Source: JALYGJ01 sp963781705
Lineage (GTDB): Bacteria; Chloroflexota; Limnocylindria; Limnocylindrales; CSP1-4
Reading direction: 5' to 3'
Assembly (NCBI GenBank): GCA_963781705.1
Contig: CAWAGP010000010.1
Span: 868,001 to 932,000 of the forward strand
Length of the DNA stretch: 64,000 nt
Shown in pieces: positions 20,284 to 28,444 of this stretch (position 1 is the first letter of the stretch; each line of letters opens with the position of its first letter). Made by a program: the position numbers and the translations under genes. The notes below the pieces were generated by a model, which saw only the letters and a program-made list of their open reading frames with translations, did not search any database and had not been told where the DNA came from.

Positions 20284-21315
20284 ATGGGCGTCGACGTTAG
20301 CCGGCCGCTGGTGCTCGTCATCGAGGACGACGCCACGCAGCGCCAGCTGCTCAGCCGCGTGCTCGAGCGCGAGGGCTATGCAACGCGGACCGAGCGCGAC
20401 GGCGAGGCCGGCCTGCGCGCCATCTTCGAGTTCGCACCGGAGCTGGTCCTGCTCGACCTGAATCTGCCACGCCTCGACGGGTATGCCGTCTGCGGCCAGC
20501 TGCGCGCGGATCCGCTCACGGCAACACTGCCGGTGATCGTCATCAGCGCCCATACCTCGGTCACGGACATGGTTGCCGCGCTCGACGCCGGCGCGGATGA
20601 CTTCCTGGCCAAGCCGGTGCAACAGGCCGAGCTGCTGGCGCGCATGCGCAGCGCGATGCGGCTGCGCCGAGCGATGACCAGCCTCGAGCGGGCGACTCAG
20701 ATCGTTGCCGCACTGGCCAACGCGGTTGAGGCCAAAGACGTTGGGCTCGTCTATCACTGTCGCTGGCTGGCCCACCACGCGGCTCGCGTCGGCGTGCAGG
20801 TCGGTCTGCGCGGCGAGGACCTCGAGGCCGTGGCCTACGGCGCGCTGCTCCACGACGTGGGCAAGATCGGCGTACCCGAGCACCTGCTGCGCAAGGAGGG
20901 CCCGCTGAGCGATGACGAGTGGTCGATCATGCGCCGCCACCCTGAGATTGGCGAGCGCATCTGCCGGCCGCTGCGCTCCTCGATCAGCTTCGCTCCCATA
21001 ATTCGCCATCACCACGAGCAGTACAACGGGCGCGGCTACCCGGACGGCCTGCGCGGCGAGGGCATCCCGCTCGGGGCACGCATAGTGGCCATCGCCGACG
21101 CCTACGAGGCGATGGTGCACGGACGGCCGTACCAGCCCGCCCAAGCGCACCATACGGTCGCTGCGGAGCTCCAGCGCTTGCGCGGTCGGCAGTTCGATCC
21201 CGATCTCGTGCCGGTATTCCTCGACGAACTCGAACGTGACACCCAGGGCGTGCCATCGCCGGTCGCACTGCCCGTCGCGGCCCACCTTGCGCCCGAGTTT
21301 GCGGCCGGCGCCTGA
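20284..21315 (+). CDS. Response regulator with HD-GYP cyclic-di-GMP phosphodiesterase domain
   Basis: The 343-residue protein has a receiver domain (acidic pair in VIEDD, phospho-acceptor Asp58 in VLLDLNLP, Lys in AKPVQ) and an HD-GYP output domain with LLHDVGKIGVP, RHHHEQYNGRGYPDG and ADAYEAM. HD-GYP proteins hydrolyse c-di-GMP. All metal-binding residues I can check are present, so activity is likely. No histidine kinase lies next to it, making it an orphan regulator. It could set the switch between motile and attached life, which may matter for the Tad pilus genes elsewhere in the window; that link is inference. Confidence 0.9.
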   Translation: MGVDVSRPLVLVIEDDATQRQLLSRVLEREGYATRTERDGEAGLRAIFEFAPELVLLDLNLPRLDGYAVCGQLRADPLTATLPVIVISAHTSVTDMVAALDAGADDFLAKPVQQAELLARMRSAMRLRRAMTSLERATQIVAALANAVEAKDVGLVYHCRWLAHHAARVGVQVGLRGEDLEAVAYGALLHDVGKIGVPEHLLRKEGPLSDDEWSIMRRHPEIGERICRPLRSSISFAPIIRHHHEQYNGRGYPDGLRGEGIPLGARIVAIADAYEAMVHGRPYQPAQAHHTVAAELQRLRGRQFDPDLVPVFLDELERDTQGVPSPVALPVAAHLAPEFAAGA

Positions 21316-22042
21316 ACCAGGCGGGCGGCTGAAGCGCGCATTCATCCGCTACGGCATCCGGCTGTTCGTCGCCGGCTACCTGCGTGTCCGCTTCGAGGGC
21401 GGCGGGCTCATCCCGAAGGGGACGGCGTACCTGCTCAATTTCAACCATCCCAGCTGGGCCGACCCATTCCTGATCGCCGCCTACTGGCCGACCGAGCGCC
21501 CGTTGTTCATCTTCGGACCGAAGGAAGAGGACATGCGCGCCGGCTGGAGAAACCGCCTCATCAGCTGGAGCCGCATGGCGGTGCCGTTCAAGCCATCACG
21601 CAGCGATCTGCTGGACACCACACGGCGAGCAACCGCCGTCCTCAGCGCCGGGTACGTGTTGGCCATCGCCGGGGAGGGGCGGCTCAGTGACCGCTCCGAC
21701 GAGGTGGTCCGGCTCCAGGACGGCGCCGCGTTCATTGCACTGCGCGCGGGCGTGCCGATCGTGCCGGTGGCCATCGTGGGCACGCGCTGGCTGCATTTTG
21801 GCAAGCGCGTAACGCTGCGGGTCGGCCAGCCGATCGCCGTCGGTGGCCGCGCTGATCGACCCTCCGTGGCCGCGTTGACGCGGCGGCTCGAGGGGACCAT
21901 GAACGAGATGCTGGCCGGCGCGCCGCCGGAGATGGTGCCCCGTCGATTCGGCCGTTGGGTGACCGATGTCTTCAACGACCGGCCATGGTTGACCGAGGAC
22001 CGTTCACCCGGCGAAGGCGAGCAGCCACCGCCCGCTACCTGA
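21299..22042 (+). CDS. 1-acyl-glycerol-3-phosphate acyltransferase-like protein (PlsC family)
   Basis: The protein has the catalytic HX4D box NHPSWAD, a glycerolipid-binding stretch containing GEGRLSD, and the hydrophobic IVPVAIVG segment of PlsC-type acyltransferases. It probably acylates lysophosphatidate or a related lipid at the membrane. The start is uncertain: the fold begins near RAFIRYGIRLFV, and the closest in-frame starts are TTG 21287 and TTG 21299, both inside the upstream gene. I use 21299, which overlaps the regulator stop by 17 nt. Confidence 0.8.
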   Translation: MRPAPEPGGRLKRAFIRYGIRLFVAGYLRVRFEGGGLIPKGTAYLLNFNHPSWADPFLIAAYWPTERPLFIFGPKEEDMRAGWRNRLISWSRMAVPFKPSRSDLLDTTRRATAVLSAGYVLAIAGEGRLSDRSDEVVRLQDGAAFIALRAGVPIVPVAIVGTRWLHFGKRVTLRVGQPIAVGGRADRPSVAALTRRLEGTMNEMLAGAPPEMVPRRFGRWVTDVFNDRPWLTEDRSPGEGEQPPPAT

Positions 22043-22048
22043 GCCGTC

Positions 22049-22198
22049 GCCCCAATTTCAGCGCTTGCCGCAACGGCGCGGCACTACCCATGTGCTGGCC
22101 CCGAGTTCCCGCCATCTGCCGCAACGATGAGGCACTAACGGTGCGCTAGCCCCAAGTTCCCGTCACCTGGCGCAACGGTGAGGCGTTAAGTGCCAGTC
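22049..22198 (+). repeat. Three imperfect tandem repeats of about 50 bp
   Basis: Units start at 22049, 22098 and 22149 and are 49, 51 and about 50 nt long. Shared blocks are GCCCCAAGTTCCCG at the head and GCGCAACGGTGAGGC in the middle. They fill the gap between the acyltransferase and the convergent XRE gene. No open frame or terminator is apparent; a repetitive extragenic element is possible. Confidence 0.7.
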
Positions 22199-22244
22199 GG
22201 CCCGCCGCCGCTCGCTGACTTCGATCGTCATTCGCCATCCACGC

Positions 22245-23030
22245 TTACGCCGCGCCGAGCTTGGGCCGCCTGACCCGTCGAACGGCTGACGGGTTCGACT
22301 TAGTGCCCACCGTTTGGGCAGATGTCAGAAACCACAGCCCGGCCAGGTTGCCGATTGGCCGCGCCAGCCATCGCCGGACTGCCCACGACCTGTCGGGCAG
22401 CGCAGTGTCCAGGACGCGTGATTGGCGCTCCGCCGTTCGCCGGGCGGCCCTGTTCTCCGGGAGCACCACAAGCCGACCCACCGCGGACGCGCCAGTCCAA
22501 CCGAAGCGATCGTGGGCAAGCTTTGGTGCCAGCCGCACCTTCACGTCGAGCGGCCGCAACAGCCCGTCCATCGAACCGATCTCAGTCTTGATCTCGACTA
22601 TCAGCAGTGCATGTGCGTTCGGGTGCCAGGCAAGGATGTCAATCGAACCTCGATCGCCAAACTCGGCAAAGGTGACCTCGATCTCGACCTCCCAGCCGTG
22701 CTTGCGAAGCATCTCGGCGACGACCCCCACGAGAGTTGCGTGTCCCTCGTCGAGCAGCCGGTCGACCCCGGCTCCGCGCCAATTCACGGTGATCGCGAGA
22801 CTGGCATCAAGAACCGCGAACGAGCGTTCGACCTCAGGCAGCATCAGCCGTCCAAGGCGCTGGTTCTCGATGAACGACACTTTGTTGCGGCTGATGTGTG
22901 CCGCGCCTGCGACCTCGCGTTGAGTCAGCTGCAGCCGCCGACGGAGCGCGCGGTGAGCGTCGGCGAGCCGCTTGGAGTTCATGGGCGTGATGGTCGCGGC
23001 CGGGGCTTCTCGCGCGTTTAGCGTGGGCAT
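22245..23030 (-). CDS. XRE-type HTH protein fused to a PD-(D/E)XK nuclease-like domain
   Basis: The 261-residue protein starts with a Cro/CI-type helix-turn-helix at about residues 18-75 (LTQREVAGAAHISRNKVSFIE). A second domain follows with alternating strands and the motif chain Glu118, Asp131 in GSIDILAW, Glu146 and Lys148 in LLIVEIKTE, the core of a PD-(D/E)XK nuclease fold. The rest is basic. It could be a restriction-like or mobile-element defence protein, or a regulator that kept an inactive nuclease fold. Start ATG 23030 is used; ATG at 22982 is also possible. Confidence 0.7.
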   Translation of the reverse strand: MPTLNAREAPAATITPMNSKRLADAHRALRRRLQLTQREVAGAAHISRNKVSFIENQRLGRLMLPEVERSFAVLDASLAITVNWRGAGVDRLLDEGHATLVGVVAEMLRKHGWEVEIEVTFAEFGDRGSIDILAWHPNAHALLIVEIKTEIGSMDGLLRPLDVKVRLAPKLAHDRFGWTGASAVGRLVVLPENRAARRTAERQSRVLDTALPDRSWAVRRWLARPIGNLAGLWFLTSAQTVGTKSNPSAVRRVRRPKLGAA

Positions 23031-23050
23031 ACCGGCGGCCCACCGCGGAC

Positions 23051-23467
23051 TTATCGGCCGTTTGTGCGCGGTCTTCCGCCGTGTTGCTGCGGCTGCTGAA
23101 GCTCGCGCAGCCGGGCGTCGCTGATGCCGAAGTGGTGGGCGACTTCGTGCAGCACGGTGCGCTCGACCGCGAGCGCTCGCGCCCGTGGCTCAGGGTAGTA
23201 AGCCTCAAGGGGTCGCCGAAAAATGGTGATCTTGCTGGGGACCGGCGCGGAGTCGGCACCCAGCGTCGTTCGCGGCACGCCCTGGTAGAGACCGAACAGG
23301 CCGCTCGCGCCGGTTGCCGCCAGTTGCGCGGGTGACGCCTCGTCGTCGATCACGATGGCGACCGAGTCCAGGCGCGAGGCGAACGGCTCGGGAATCAACG
23401 CCAGAGCGCGCGCGACCAGGGCGTCGAATTCGTCGCTTGGCGTGGCGTGGTCATGGCCGTCCGGCAC
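23051..23467 (-). CDS. Small zincin-like metallopeptidase family protein
   Basis: The 138-residue protein matches the minigluzincin-like family with the motif HEVAHHFGIS (His107, Glu108, His111) and the conserved lead-in LGLYQGVP-type strand (FGLYQGVPRTT). It starts at GTG 23467, 6 nt downstream of a TAGCAT -10 that overlaps the stop codon of the upstream epimerase gene, so it is probably made from its own leaderless transcript. Substrate unknown; related proteins are small soluble peptidases. Confidence 0.82.
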   Translation of the reverse strand: MPDGHDHATPSDEFDALVARALALIPEPFASRLDSVAIVIDDEASPAQLAATGASGLFGLYQGVPRTTLGADSAPVPSKITIFRRPLEAYYPEPRARALAVERTVLHEVAHHFGISDARLRELQQPQQHGGRPRTNGR

Positions 23468-23473
23468 GAGACG

Positions 23474-23479
23474 ATGCTA
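23474..23479 (-). promoter_or_regulatory. -10 element TAGCAT for the metallopeptidase gene
   Basis: Read on the minus strand, TAGCAT is followed 6 nt later by GTG 23467. Its first three bases are also the TAG stop codon of the aldose epimerase-like gene. Confidence 0.5.
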
Positions 23480-24343
23480 GGTCAACTGGTCGAACTCGAG
23501 CACGGTCGTCAAGGAGAGGGTGGCGCCGGGATCGAGCAGCGTGAGGGCGCCTGGGTCGCCAGTGGTCAATCGGCCCAGGCCGCGTGGCGCGTGGGTCTCG
23601 GTCTCCACGGCGATCGCGTCGAACGTGCCGGGGTTTGCCGCCACGATGTGGGGCGTACCGGTCAGCGCGCGCATTTTCGCGTGCAGCCGGAGATCGGGCC
23701 ACCACAACTCGACCGCCGGGTCACCGACCTGCGGCCAGGTCGCGTCGACTCCCACTGCCATGGCCGCGCGCCGGCGCAGGTCGAGGTCGCCGCTGACGGG
23801 CAAGGGCTGAGCTTCGGAAGCGGTGTTCGACGGGTATACCGAGTCGGCGTGAATGGCGACGTCGGGTCGCCCGGCGAACCACGGGTGGATGCCGATGCCG
23901 GCGGGCATCGCAGCGTCGGACAGGTTGGTCACCGACTGCTCAAGCGTGAGCGTGTCGCCGATTACGTGGACGCGCATCAGCGCCGCGTATTGCCACGGCC
24001 ATCCGTCACCGCCGTATTCGATGCGGAACTCCATGTCGCTCACCTGCTGCCACGGCCGCGCGTAAACCTGGCCGTGAATGGCCGACCCATCCTCGAAATT
24101 CGTCGGAAGGTCGACTTGTCGGCCACTGACCGTTGATCGCCGGGCAGTGATCCTGTTGCACCACGGCGCCATCTGGAAGGCGCCCCAGTAGAAGGTGTCG
24201 TCGGCGTACCGGGCGAGGTCGTCCGGGCTACGCAGCAGCTGTTGGCCGTGGACGGTCAGGCGATGCAGGCGGGCGCCGAGATCAGGCAACACCACGACCT
24301 CGATTTCGGAGCTCGAGAAGGTCACGGCGGGAGCGCTCAACAT
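23477..24343 (-). CDS. Aldose 1-epimerase-like protein
   Basis: The 288-residue protein has the galactose mutarotase fold: WCNRI near residue 70, the catalytic His region GIGIHPWFAG and the Glu segment AIAVETETHAP near the C-terminus. It probably interconverts sugar anomers, consistent with the galactose genes nearby. Start ATG 24343 is chosen because only 37 nt separate it from the divergent oxidoreductase gene; the longer open frame would run through that gene. A TAGCGT-like hexamer lies 5 nt upstream of the ATG. Confidence 0.85.
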   Translation of the reverse strand: MLSAPAVTFSSSEIEVVVLPDLGARLHRLTVHGQQLLRSPDDLARYADDTFYWGAFQMAPWCNRITARRSTVSGRQVDLPTNFEDGSAIHGQVYARPWQQVSDMEFRIEYGGDGWPWQYAALMRVHVIGDTLTLEQSVTNLSDAAMPAGIGIHPWFAGRPDVAIHADSVYPSNTASEAQPLPVSGDLDLRRRAAMAVGVDATWPQVGDPAVELWWPDLRLHAKMRALTGTPHIVAANPGTFDAIAVETETHAPRGLGRLTTGDPGALTLLDPGATLSLTTVLEFDQLT

Positions 24344-24368
24344 AGCGAACGCTAACAGGTTGGCCACG

Positions 24369-24374
24369 TAGAAT
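24369..24374 (+). promoter_or_regulatory. -10 element TAGAAT for the Gfo/Idh/MocA gene
   Basis: TAGAAT is followed by 6 nt and then GTG 24381, so the start codon is the predicted first transcribed codon. The 37-nt gap to the divergent epimerase leaves no space for a normal leader. Confidence 0.65.
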
Positions 24375-24380
24375 CGGCTC

Positions 24381-25391
24381 GTGGCGACGGCAGTTTCAGG
24401 AGGCTCGTTCGTGCGCTGGGGCGTGCTGTCGACGGCCAACATCGGCCGTCGCAAAGTAGTGCCGGCGATAATGCGCGCACGGCGCAATTCGGTGATCGCG
24501 GTCGCCTCGCGACGCCTCGGCGAGGCGCAGGCCTATGCGGCCGAACTGGGCATACCGCGCGCCTTCGGTTCGTATGAAGAGCTGCTCGCCGACCCGGGCA
24601 TCGACGCCGTCTACATTCCACTGCCCAATCACCTCCACGCGCGCTGGACCATCGCAGCTGCGCGGGCGGGAAAACACGTGCTGTGCGAGAAGCCGTTGGC
24701 CATGGATGCGCACGAGGCGGAAGAGATGGTCGCCGCCTGCAAGACCGCCGGCGTGACCCTGGTCGAGGCGTTCATGTACCGGCTGCATCCATCGTGGGTG
24801 GCGGTACGTGAACTGGTAGCCAGCGGCCGCATCGGGCGCCTGACCGCCATCGACAGCTGGTTCGGTTACCACAACGACGACCCGGCCAATATCCGCAACA
24901 TCGCCGCCTCCGGCGGCGGCGCGCTGTACGACGTCGGTTGCTACTGCATCAACCTGTCGCGCATGCTGTTCGCGGCCGAGCCACTACGCGTGCAGGCATC
25001 CATGACGCGCGATCCGGCCATGGGCGTCGACGTGCTGACCAGCGCGATCCTCGACTTCCCTACGGGCACGGCCAGTTTCGGTTGCTCAACCAGGACCGAA
25101 GACGACCAGCGCGTACACATCTACGGAACCGACGGGCGAATCTCGGTCGGCATTCCCTTCAACATCCCGCTCGATCGGCCGACCGAGGTGTTCGTCATCG
25201 CCGGCGGTGACCCGCCCGTGGCACCGGGCATCGAGCGACTCAGCTTCGCCGCGGCCGATCCGTACACGGTCCAGGCGGAGCAGTTCGCAGCGACGGTGCT
25301 GGACGGAGGCGAGCCGCCCTTTCCGGCCGGTGACGGTGTGGCCAACATGCGCGTGATCGACGCCATCTTCGCTGCGGCCGCGGCCGGCTAG
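24381..25391 (+). CDS. Gfo/Idh/MocA-family oxidoreductase
   Basis: A 336-residue NAD(P)-dependent dehydrogenase acting on sugars or related alcohols. It has the Rossmann start WGVLSTANIGRRKVVPAI, the conserved Lys motif CEKPLAMD, and a C-terminal substrate domain with GGGALYDVGCYCINL. The GTG start lies directly after a -10 and gives only a short tail before the fold. It converges on galT with a 4-bp overlap of the coding ends. The substrate is unknown. Confidence 0.9.
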   Translation: MATAVSGGSFVRWGVLSTANIGRRKVVPAIMRARRNSVIAVASRRLGEAQAYAAELGIPRAFGSYEELLADPGIDAVYIPLPNHLHARWTIAAARAGKHVLCEKPLAMDAHEAEEMVAACKTAGVTLVEAFMYRLHPSWVAVRELVASGRIGRLTAIDSWFGYHNDDPANIRNIAASGGGALYDVGCYCINLSRMLFAAEPLRVQASMTRDPAMGVDVLTSAILDFPTGTASFGCSTRTEDDQRVHIYGTDGRISVGIPFNIPLDRPTEVFVIAGGDPPVAPGIERLSFAAADPYTVQAEQFAATVLDGGEPPFPAGDGVANMRVIDAIFAAAAAG

Positions 25392-26401
25392 CCGCGCAGG
25401 CGCGCCGCGGCTTCCTCCGGCGTCAGGTCGCGCTGTGGCTCGGCCAGGAGCTCATAACCGACCATGAACTTGCGCACCGTCGCGGAGCGCAGCAGCGGCG
25501 GGAAATAGTGCGCGTGGAGCTGCCAGCCATCGCCTGCAGCATCACCGAATGGCGCCTGGTGCCAGCCCATCGAGTACGGGAAGGCGACGCCGAACAGGTT
25601 GTCGTAGCGCGCCAGCAGGGCGAGCATCGCCCCCGCCAATGAATCGCGCGCGGCGTCGTCGAGCTCAGTCAGCCGGGCGGTAGCAAAGCGCGGCAGCAGC
25701 AGGGTCTCGAACGGCCACACCGCCCAGAACGGCACCACTACCAGCCAGTGCTCGTTCTCGAACACGACGCGCTCGCCGCCGCGCTCCTGCGCGACGTAAT
25801 CGGTGAGCATCGGCCGCCCGTGGCCGGCCAGGTAGTCGTGCTGGGTACGTTGCTCGCGCGCGGCCTGGGTGGGCAGTGACGAGCCGGCCCAGATCTGGCC
25901 GTGTGGATGCGGGTTGGAGGCACCCATGCCGGCGCCGCGGTTCTCGAAAACCTGCACCCAGCGATAAGTCTCGCCGAGCTCGCTCGTCTGGGCGGCCCAA
26001 GTGTCGATCACGCCGCGGACCGCGGCCGCCGGCATGCCCGTCAGCGATAGATCGTGACGAGGCGAGAAGCACACGACGCGACAGGTGCCTGCTTCGCCCT
26101 CGGCCATCAGCAGTCCGTCAGTGACGGTCGCTGTGGGCGCGTCGGGCGCCAAGGCGGCGAAGTCATTGGTGAACACGAACGTCGAGGAATAGTCGGGATT
26201 GACGGCGCCGCCGGCGCGCGTGTTGCCGGGGCACAGGTAGCAGTCGGGCTCGAACGACCGGCGCGCGGTCGGCGGCTCCGGCTCGACGGCGCCCGACCAC
26301 GGCCGCTGCGTGCGGCCGGGTGACACGAGCACCCACTCGTCGAGCAGCGGGTTGTAGCGCCGGTGGGCAGTGGCAAATGGTCCGGGCACGGACGAGATCA
26401 T
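25388..26401 (-). CDS. galT: Galactose-1-phosphate uridylyltransferase
   Basis: GalT transfers UMP from UDP-glucose to galactose 1-phosphate in the Leloir pathway. The 337-residue protein has the catalytic triad region NPHPHGQIW with the nucleophilic His, the zinc-binding CYLCPG near residue 55, and the C-terminal LHAHYFPP metal-binding motif. Its ATG overlaps the galK stop as ATGA, so galK and galT form a coupled operon. No galE is visible in the window. Confidence 0.95.
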   Translation of the reverse strand: MISSVPGPFATAHRRYNPLLDEWVLVSPGRTQRPWSGAVEPEPPTARRSFEPDCYLCPGNTRAGGAVNPDYSSTFVFTNDFAALAPDAPTATVTDGLLMAEGEAGTCRVVCFSPRHDLSLTGMPAAAVRGVIDTWAAQTSELGETYRWVQVFENRGAGMGASNPHPHGQIWAGSSLPTQAAREQRTQHDYLAGHGRPMLTDYVAQERGGERVVFENEHWLVVVPFWAVWPFETLLLPRFATARLTELDDAARDSLAGAMLALLARYDNLFGVAFPYSMGWHQAPFGDAAGDGWQLHAHYFPPLLRSATVRKFMVGYELLAEPQRDLTPEEAAARLRG

Positions 26402-27525
26402 GACAGCCGCGCGGCCAGCAGGCCGGCGCCATCGGCCGCGGCAACCTCGTGAACGGTGGCCGCGAGGCCGGTGCGCGCCTCGTAATCACGGGCGATCGCC
26501 GCGCGCAGCGCGGGCACCGAACCGCGTTCGACGAGGTTCACGGTGCAGCCGCCGAAACCGGCACCGGTCATGCGCGCGGCGACGACGCCCGGGGTCGAGG
26601 CGGCTATCTCGACCGCAGCGTCGAGCGCCGTGGAGCTGACCCCGAACAGGTCGCGCAGAGATGCGTGGCTGGCCGCGAACAGGCGCCCAAGCGTAGGTCG
26701 GTCGTCGCGGGCCAGCGCGTCGGCGGCGGCCAGGACGCGACCATTCTCCTCGACGATGTGGCGGCAGCGGCGGTAGGTGACGTCACCCAGTTCGTCGGCG
26801 GCCGCGTCGAGCATGGCGATGGTGGCGTCGCGCAGCGCCTTCACCGGCTCGTCGCGCCGGGCGAGGATGGCGACGCCCCGTTCGCATTGCTCTCGGCGCT
26901 CGTTGTACTCCGAACCGACGAGGCGGCGGCGTGCACCGGTGTCGACGACGACGAGAGCCAGGCCTACCGGAATGGGTACCGGCCGGTAGTCGAGTGTCCG
27001 GCAGTCGAGCAGCAGGGCGTTGTCGGCGATCCCGCATGACGACGCGAACTGGTCCATCAGGCCCGACTTCACACCGACGTAATCGTTCTCCGCTCGCTGG
27101 CAGAGCTGCGCCAACTCGAGGCAACCGATGCCTGAGGCGCCCGCTCCGCCGGCTGTGAGCAGGGCCCATGCGGCGGCCAGCTCGAGCGCGGCCGACGACG
27201 ACAATCCGGCCTGCATCGGCAGGCTGCTGGATAGCGTCGCGTTGAAACCAGCAACTGACTTGCCGGCCTCCGAGAGCGCGATCGCAACACCCGCGACGTA
27301 GTCGATCCAGCCGCGAGTCGGAGCGGGCGGCGCATCCAGTGGAAAGTCGACACGCTCACCGTCCAAGTCGCTCGCCATAGTGACCCGCCGCCCGCCGGCG
27401 CGTGCCACCTCGAGACGAATCTCGAGGTCGATCGCCGCGGGCAGCACGAATCCGTCGTTGTAGTCGGTATGCTCGCCGATCAGGTTCACGCGCCCCGGCG
27501 CGCGAACCACAAACGACGTACTCAT
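26398..27525 (-). CDS. galK: Galactokinase
   Basis: GalK phosphorylates galactose at C1 with ATP. The 375-residue GHMP kinase has the galactokinase signature GRVNLIGEHTDYNDG, the ATP-binding loop LPMQAGLSSSAALELA, and motif 3 TGAGFGGCTVNLV. ATG 27525 is clear from family alignment and from a TAATCT -10 placed 7 nt upstream; the longer open frame back to 28233 is spurious. A decayed LacI-type regulator lies divergently at its 5' side. Confidence 0.95.
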   Translation of the reverse strand: MSTSFVVRAPGRVNLIGEHTDYNDGFVLPAAIDLEIRLEVARAGGRRVTMASDLDGERVDFPLDAPPAPTRGWIDYVAGVAIALSEAGKSVAGFNATLSSSLPMQAGLSSSAALELAAAWALLTAGGAGASGIGCLELAQLCQRAENDYVGVKSGLMDQFASSCGIADNALLLDCRTLDYRPVPIPVGLALVVVDTGARRRLVGSEYNERREQCERGVAILARRDEPVKALRDATIAMLDAAADELGDVTYRRCRHIVEENGRVLAAADALARDDRPTLGRLFAASHASLRDLFGVSSTALDAAVEIAASTPGVVAARMTGAGFGGCTVNLVERGSVPALRAAIARDYEARTGLAATVHEVAAADGAGLLAARLS

Positions 27526-27532
27526 CAGATGC

Positions 27533-27538
27533 AGATTA
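27533..27538 (-). promoter_or_regulatory. -10 element TAATCT for galK (leaderless-type)
   Basis: On the minus strand TAATCT is followed by 7 nt and the ATG of galK. No Shine-Dalgarno sequence is present. Confidence 0.6.
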
Positions 27539-27540
27539 CC

Positions 27541-28246
27541 GAGTGGCCGCGCGGCAGGGGCCTGTTGATAGTGCCGGCCAGCCGCGACCAAAGTTACCTG
27601 GCCGACGATCTCGCCCGCGGGGTGCGGGTCGTCTTCCTCGACCGGCGCCCGGTCGGCATCGAAGCTGACGCGGTACTGGCCGAGAACCGCGCCGGAGCGC
27701 GGCGCGCGGTTGAGCACCTGATCAGTGGGGCCACACTCGCATCGGCTTCCTGGGCGATCCGCTACCTTGAAACGTCGGGTGAGCGATATGCTGGGTACTC
27801 CGACGCGCTGGCCGCGGCGGGCATCGCGCTCGACCCCGAACTCGTTCAGGCGATTTCGCACACGCTGGCGAAGGCGGATGCGCGCGACGCGCGAACTCCT
27901 GGCGCTGGCCGACCCGCCGACAGCGATCTTCGCCCAGAACAACCGCAACTGCATCGGTGCATTGGGTGCCCTCCAGGCAGTGGGACGGCGCCTTGCCATC
28001 GTGGGCTTCGACGATTTCGAGTCTGCCACTATGCTGCCGACGCCGGTCACCGTCGTCGCCAGCGACCCCAGCGAAATGGGCCACCAAGGCGCCGAGTTGC
28101 TGTTCCAGCGGCTGAACGGGGTGAGCGGGCGGCAGTGGCGAGATTCCAGCCAGCGCGCTCGCGCTCGGCGAGACGGCCCGACCCGCGCATACGACCCGGG
28201 GCTGACGCCCTCGGTTCTGCCATCTGCCTTCACGGTCGGGCACTAG
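27541..28246 (+). pseudogene. Decayed LacI-family regulator, N-terminus missing, several frameshifts
   Basis: The sugar-binding domain of a LacI-type repressor can be followed through three frames. Frame 1 gives GLLIVPASRDQSYLADDL and LVFLD-like VVFLDRRP; frame 0 at 27729 gives GHTRIGFLGDPL; frame 1 resumes with LETSGERYAGYSDAL; frame 2 from 27887 gives TRELLALADPPTAIFAQNN and IVGFDDFESATM. The DNA-binding domain and linker are absent, since galK starts at the truncation point. The loss of the head shows real decay even if some indels are sequencing errors. It may once have controlled the gal or xyl genes. Confidence 0.85.
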
Positions 28247-28304
28247 GTTGGACCAAGGCTGCAATTAGATCCCCGACCTCGCCGATCCACGCCCAAAACA
28301 GAAC

Positions 28305-28332
28305 GCCGAGAGCGTCGGCCGGCGCTCTCGGC
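28305..28332. terminator. Strong hairpin between the LacI remnant and zwf
   Basis: GCCGAGAGCG (28305-28314) pairs perfectly with CGCTCTCGGC (28323-28332) over an 8-nt loop. On the minus strand a GTTTTG follows; on the plus strand no U-run follows. It may be the old terminator of the regulator gene or block read-through in either direction. Confidence 0.45.
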
Positions 28333-28429
28333 TGGCCCGCCTCGACTTAAAGCCTGACCGGTCGGGCAAATGGCGGGAATGGCCGCCGGCACCGGCGACC
28401 ATGCAAACGCACTGAAACCGGGCTGTCCT

Positions 28430-28435
28430 TACAAT
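28430..28435 (+). promoter_or_regulatory. -10 element TACAAT for zwf
   Basis: TACAAT lies 9 nt before GTG 28445, which is in frame with the zwf coding sequence. This rules out the earlier in-frame start at 28370 because it would lie upstream of transcription. Confidence 0.6.
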
Positions 28436-28444
28436 CGAAATCGA

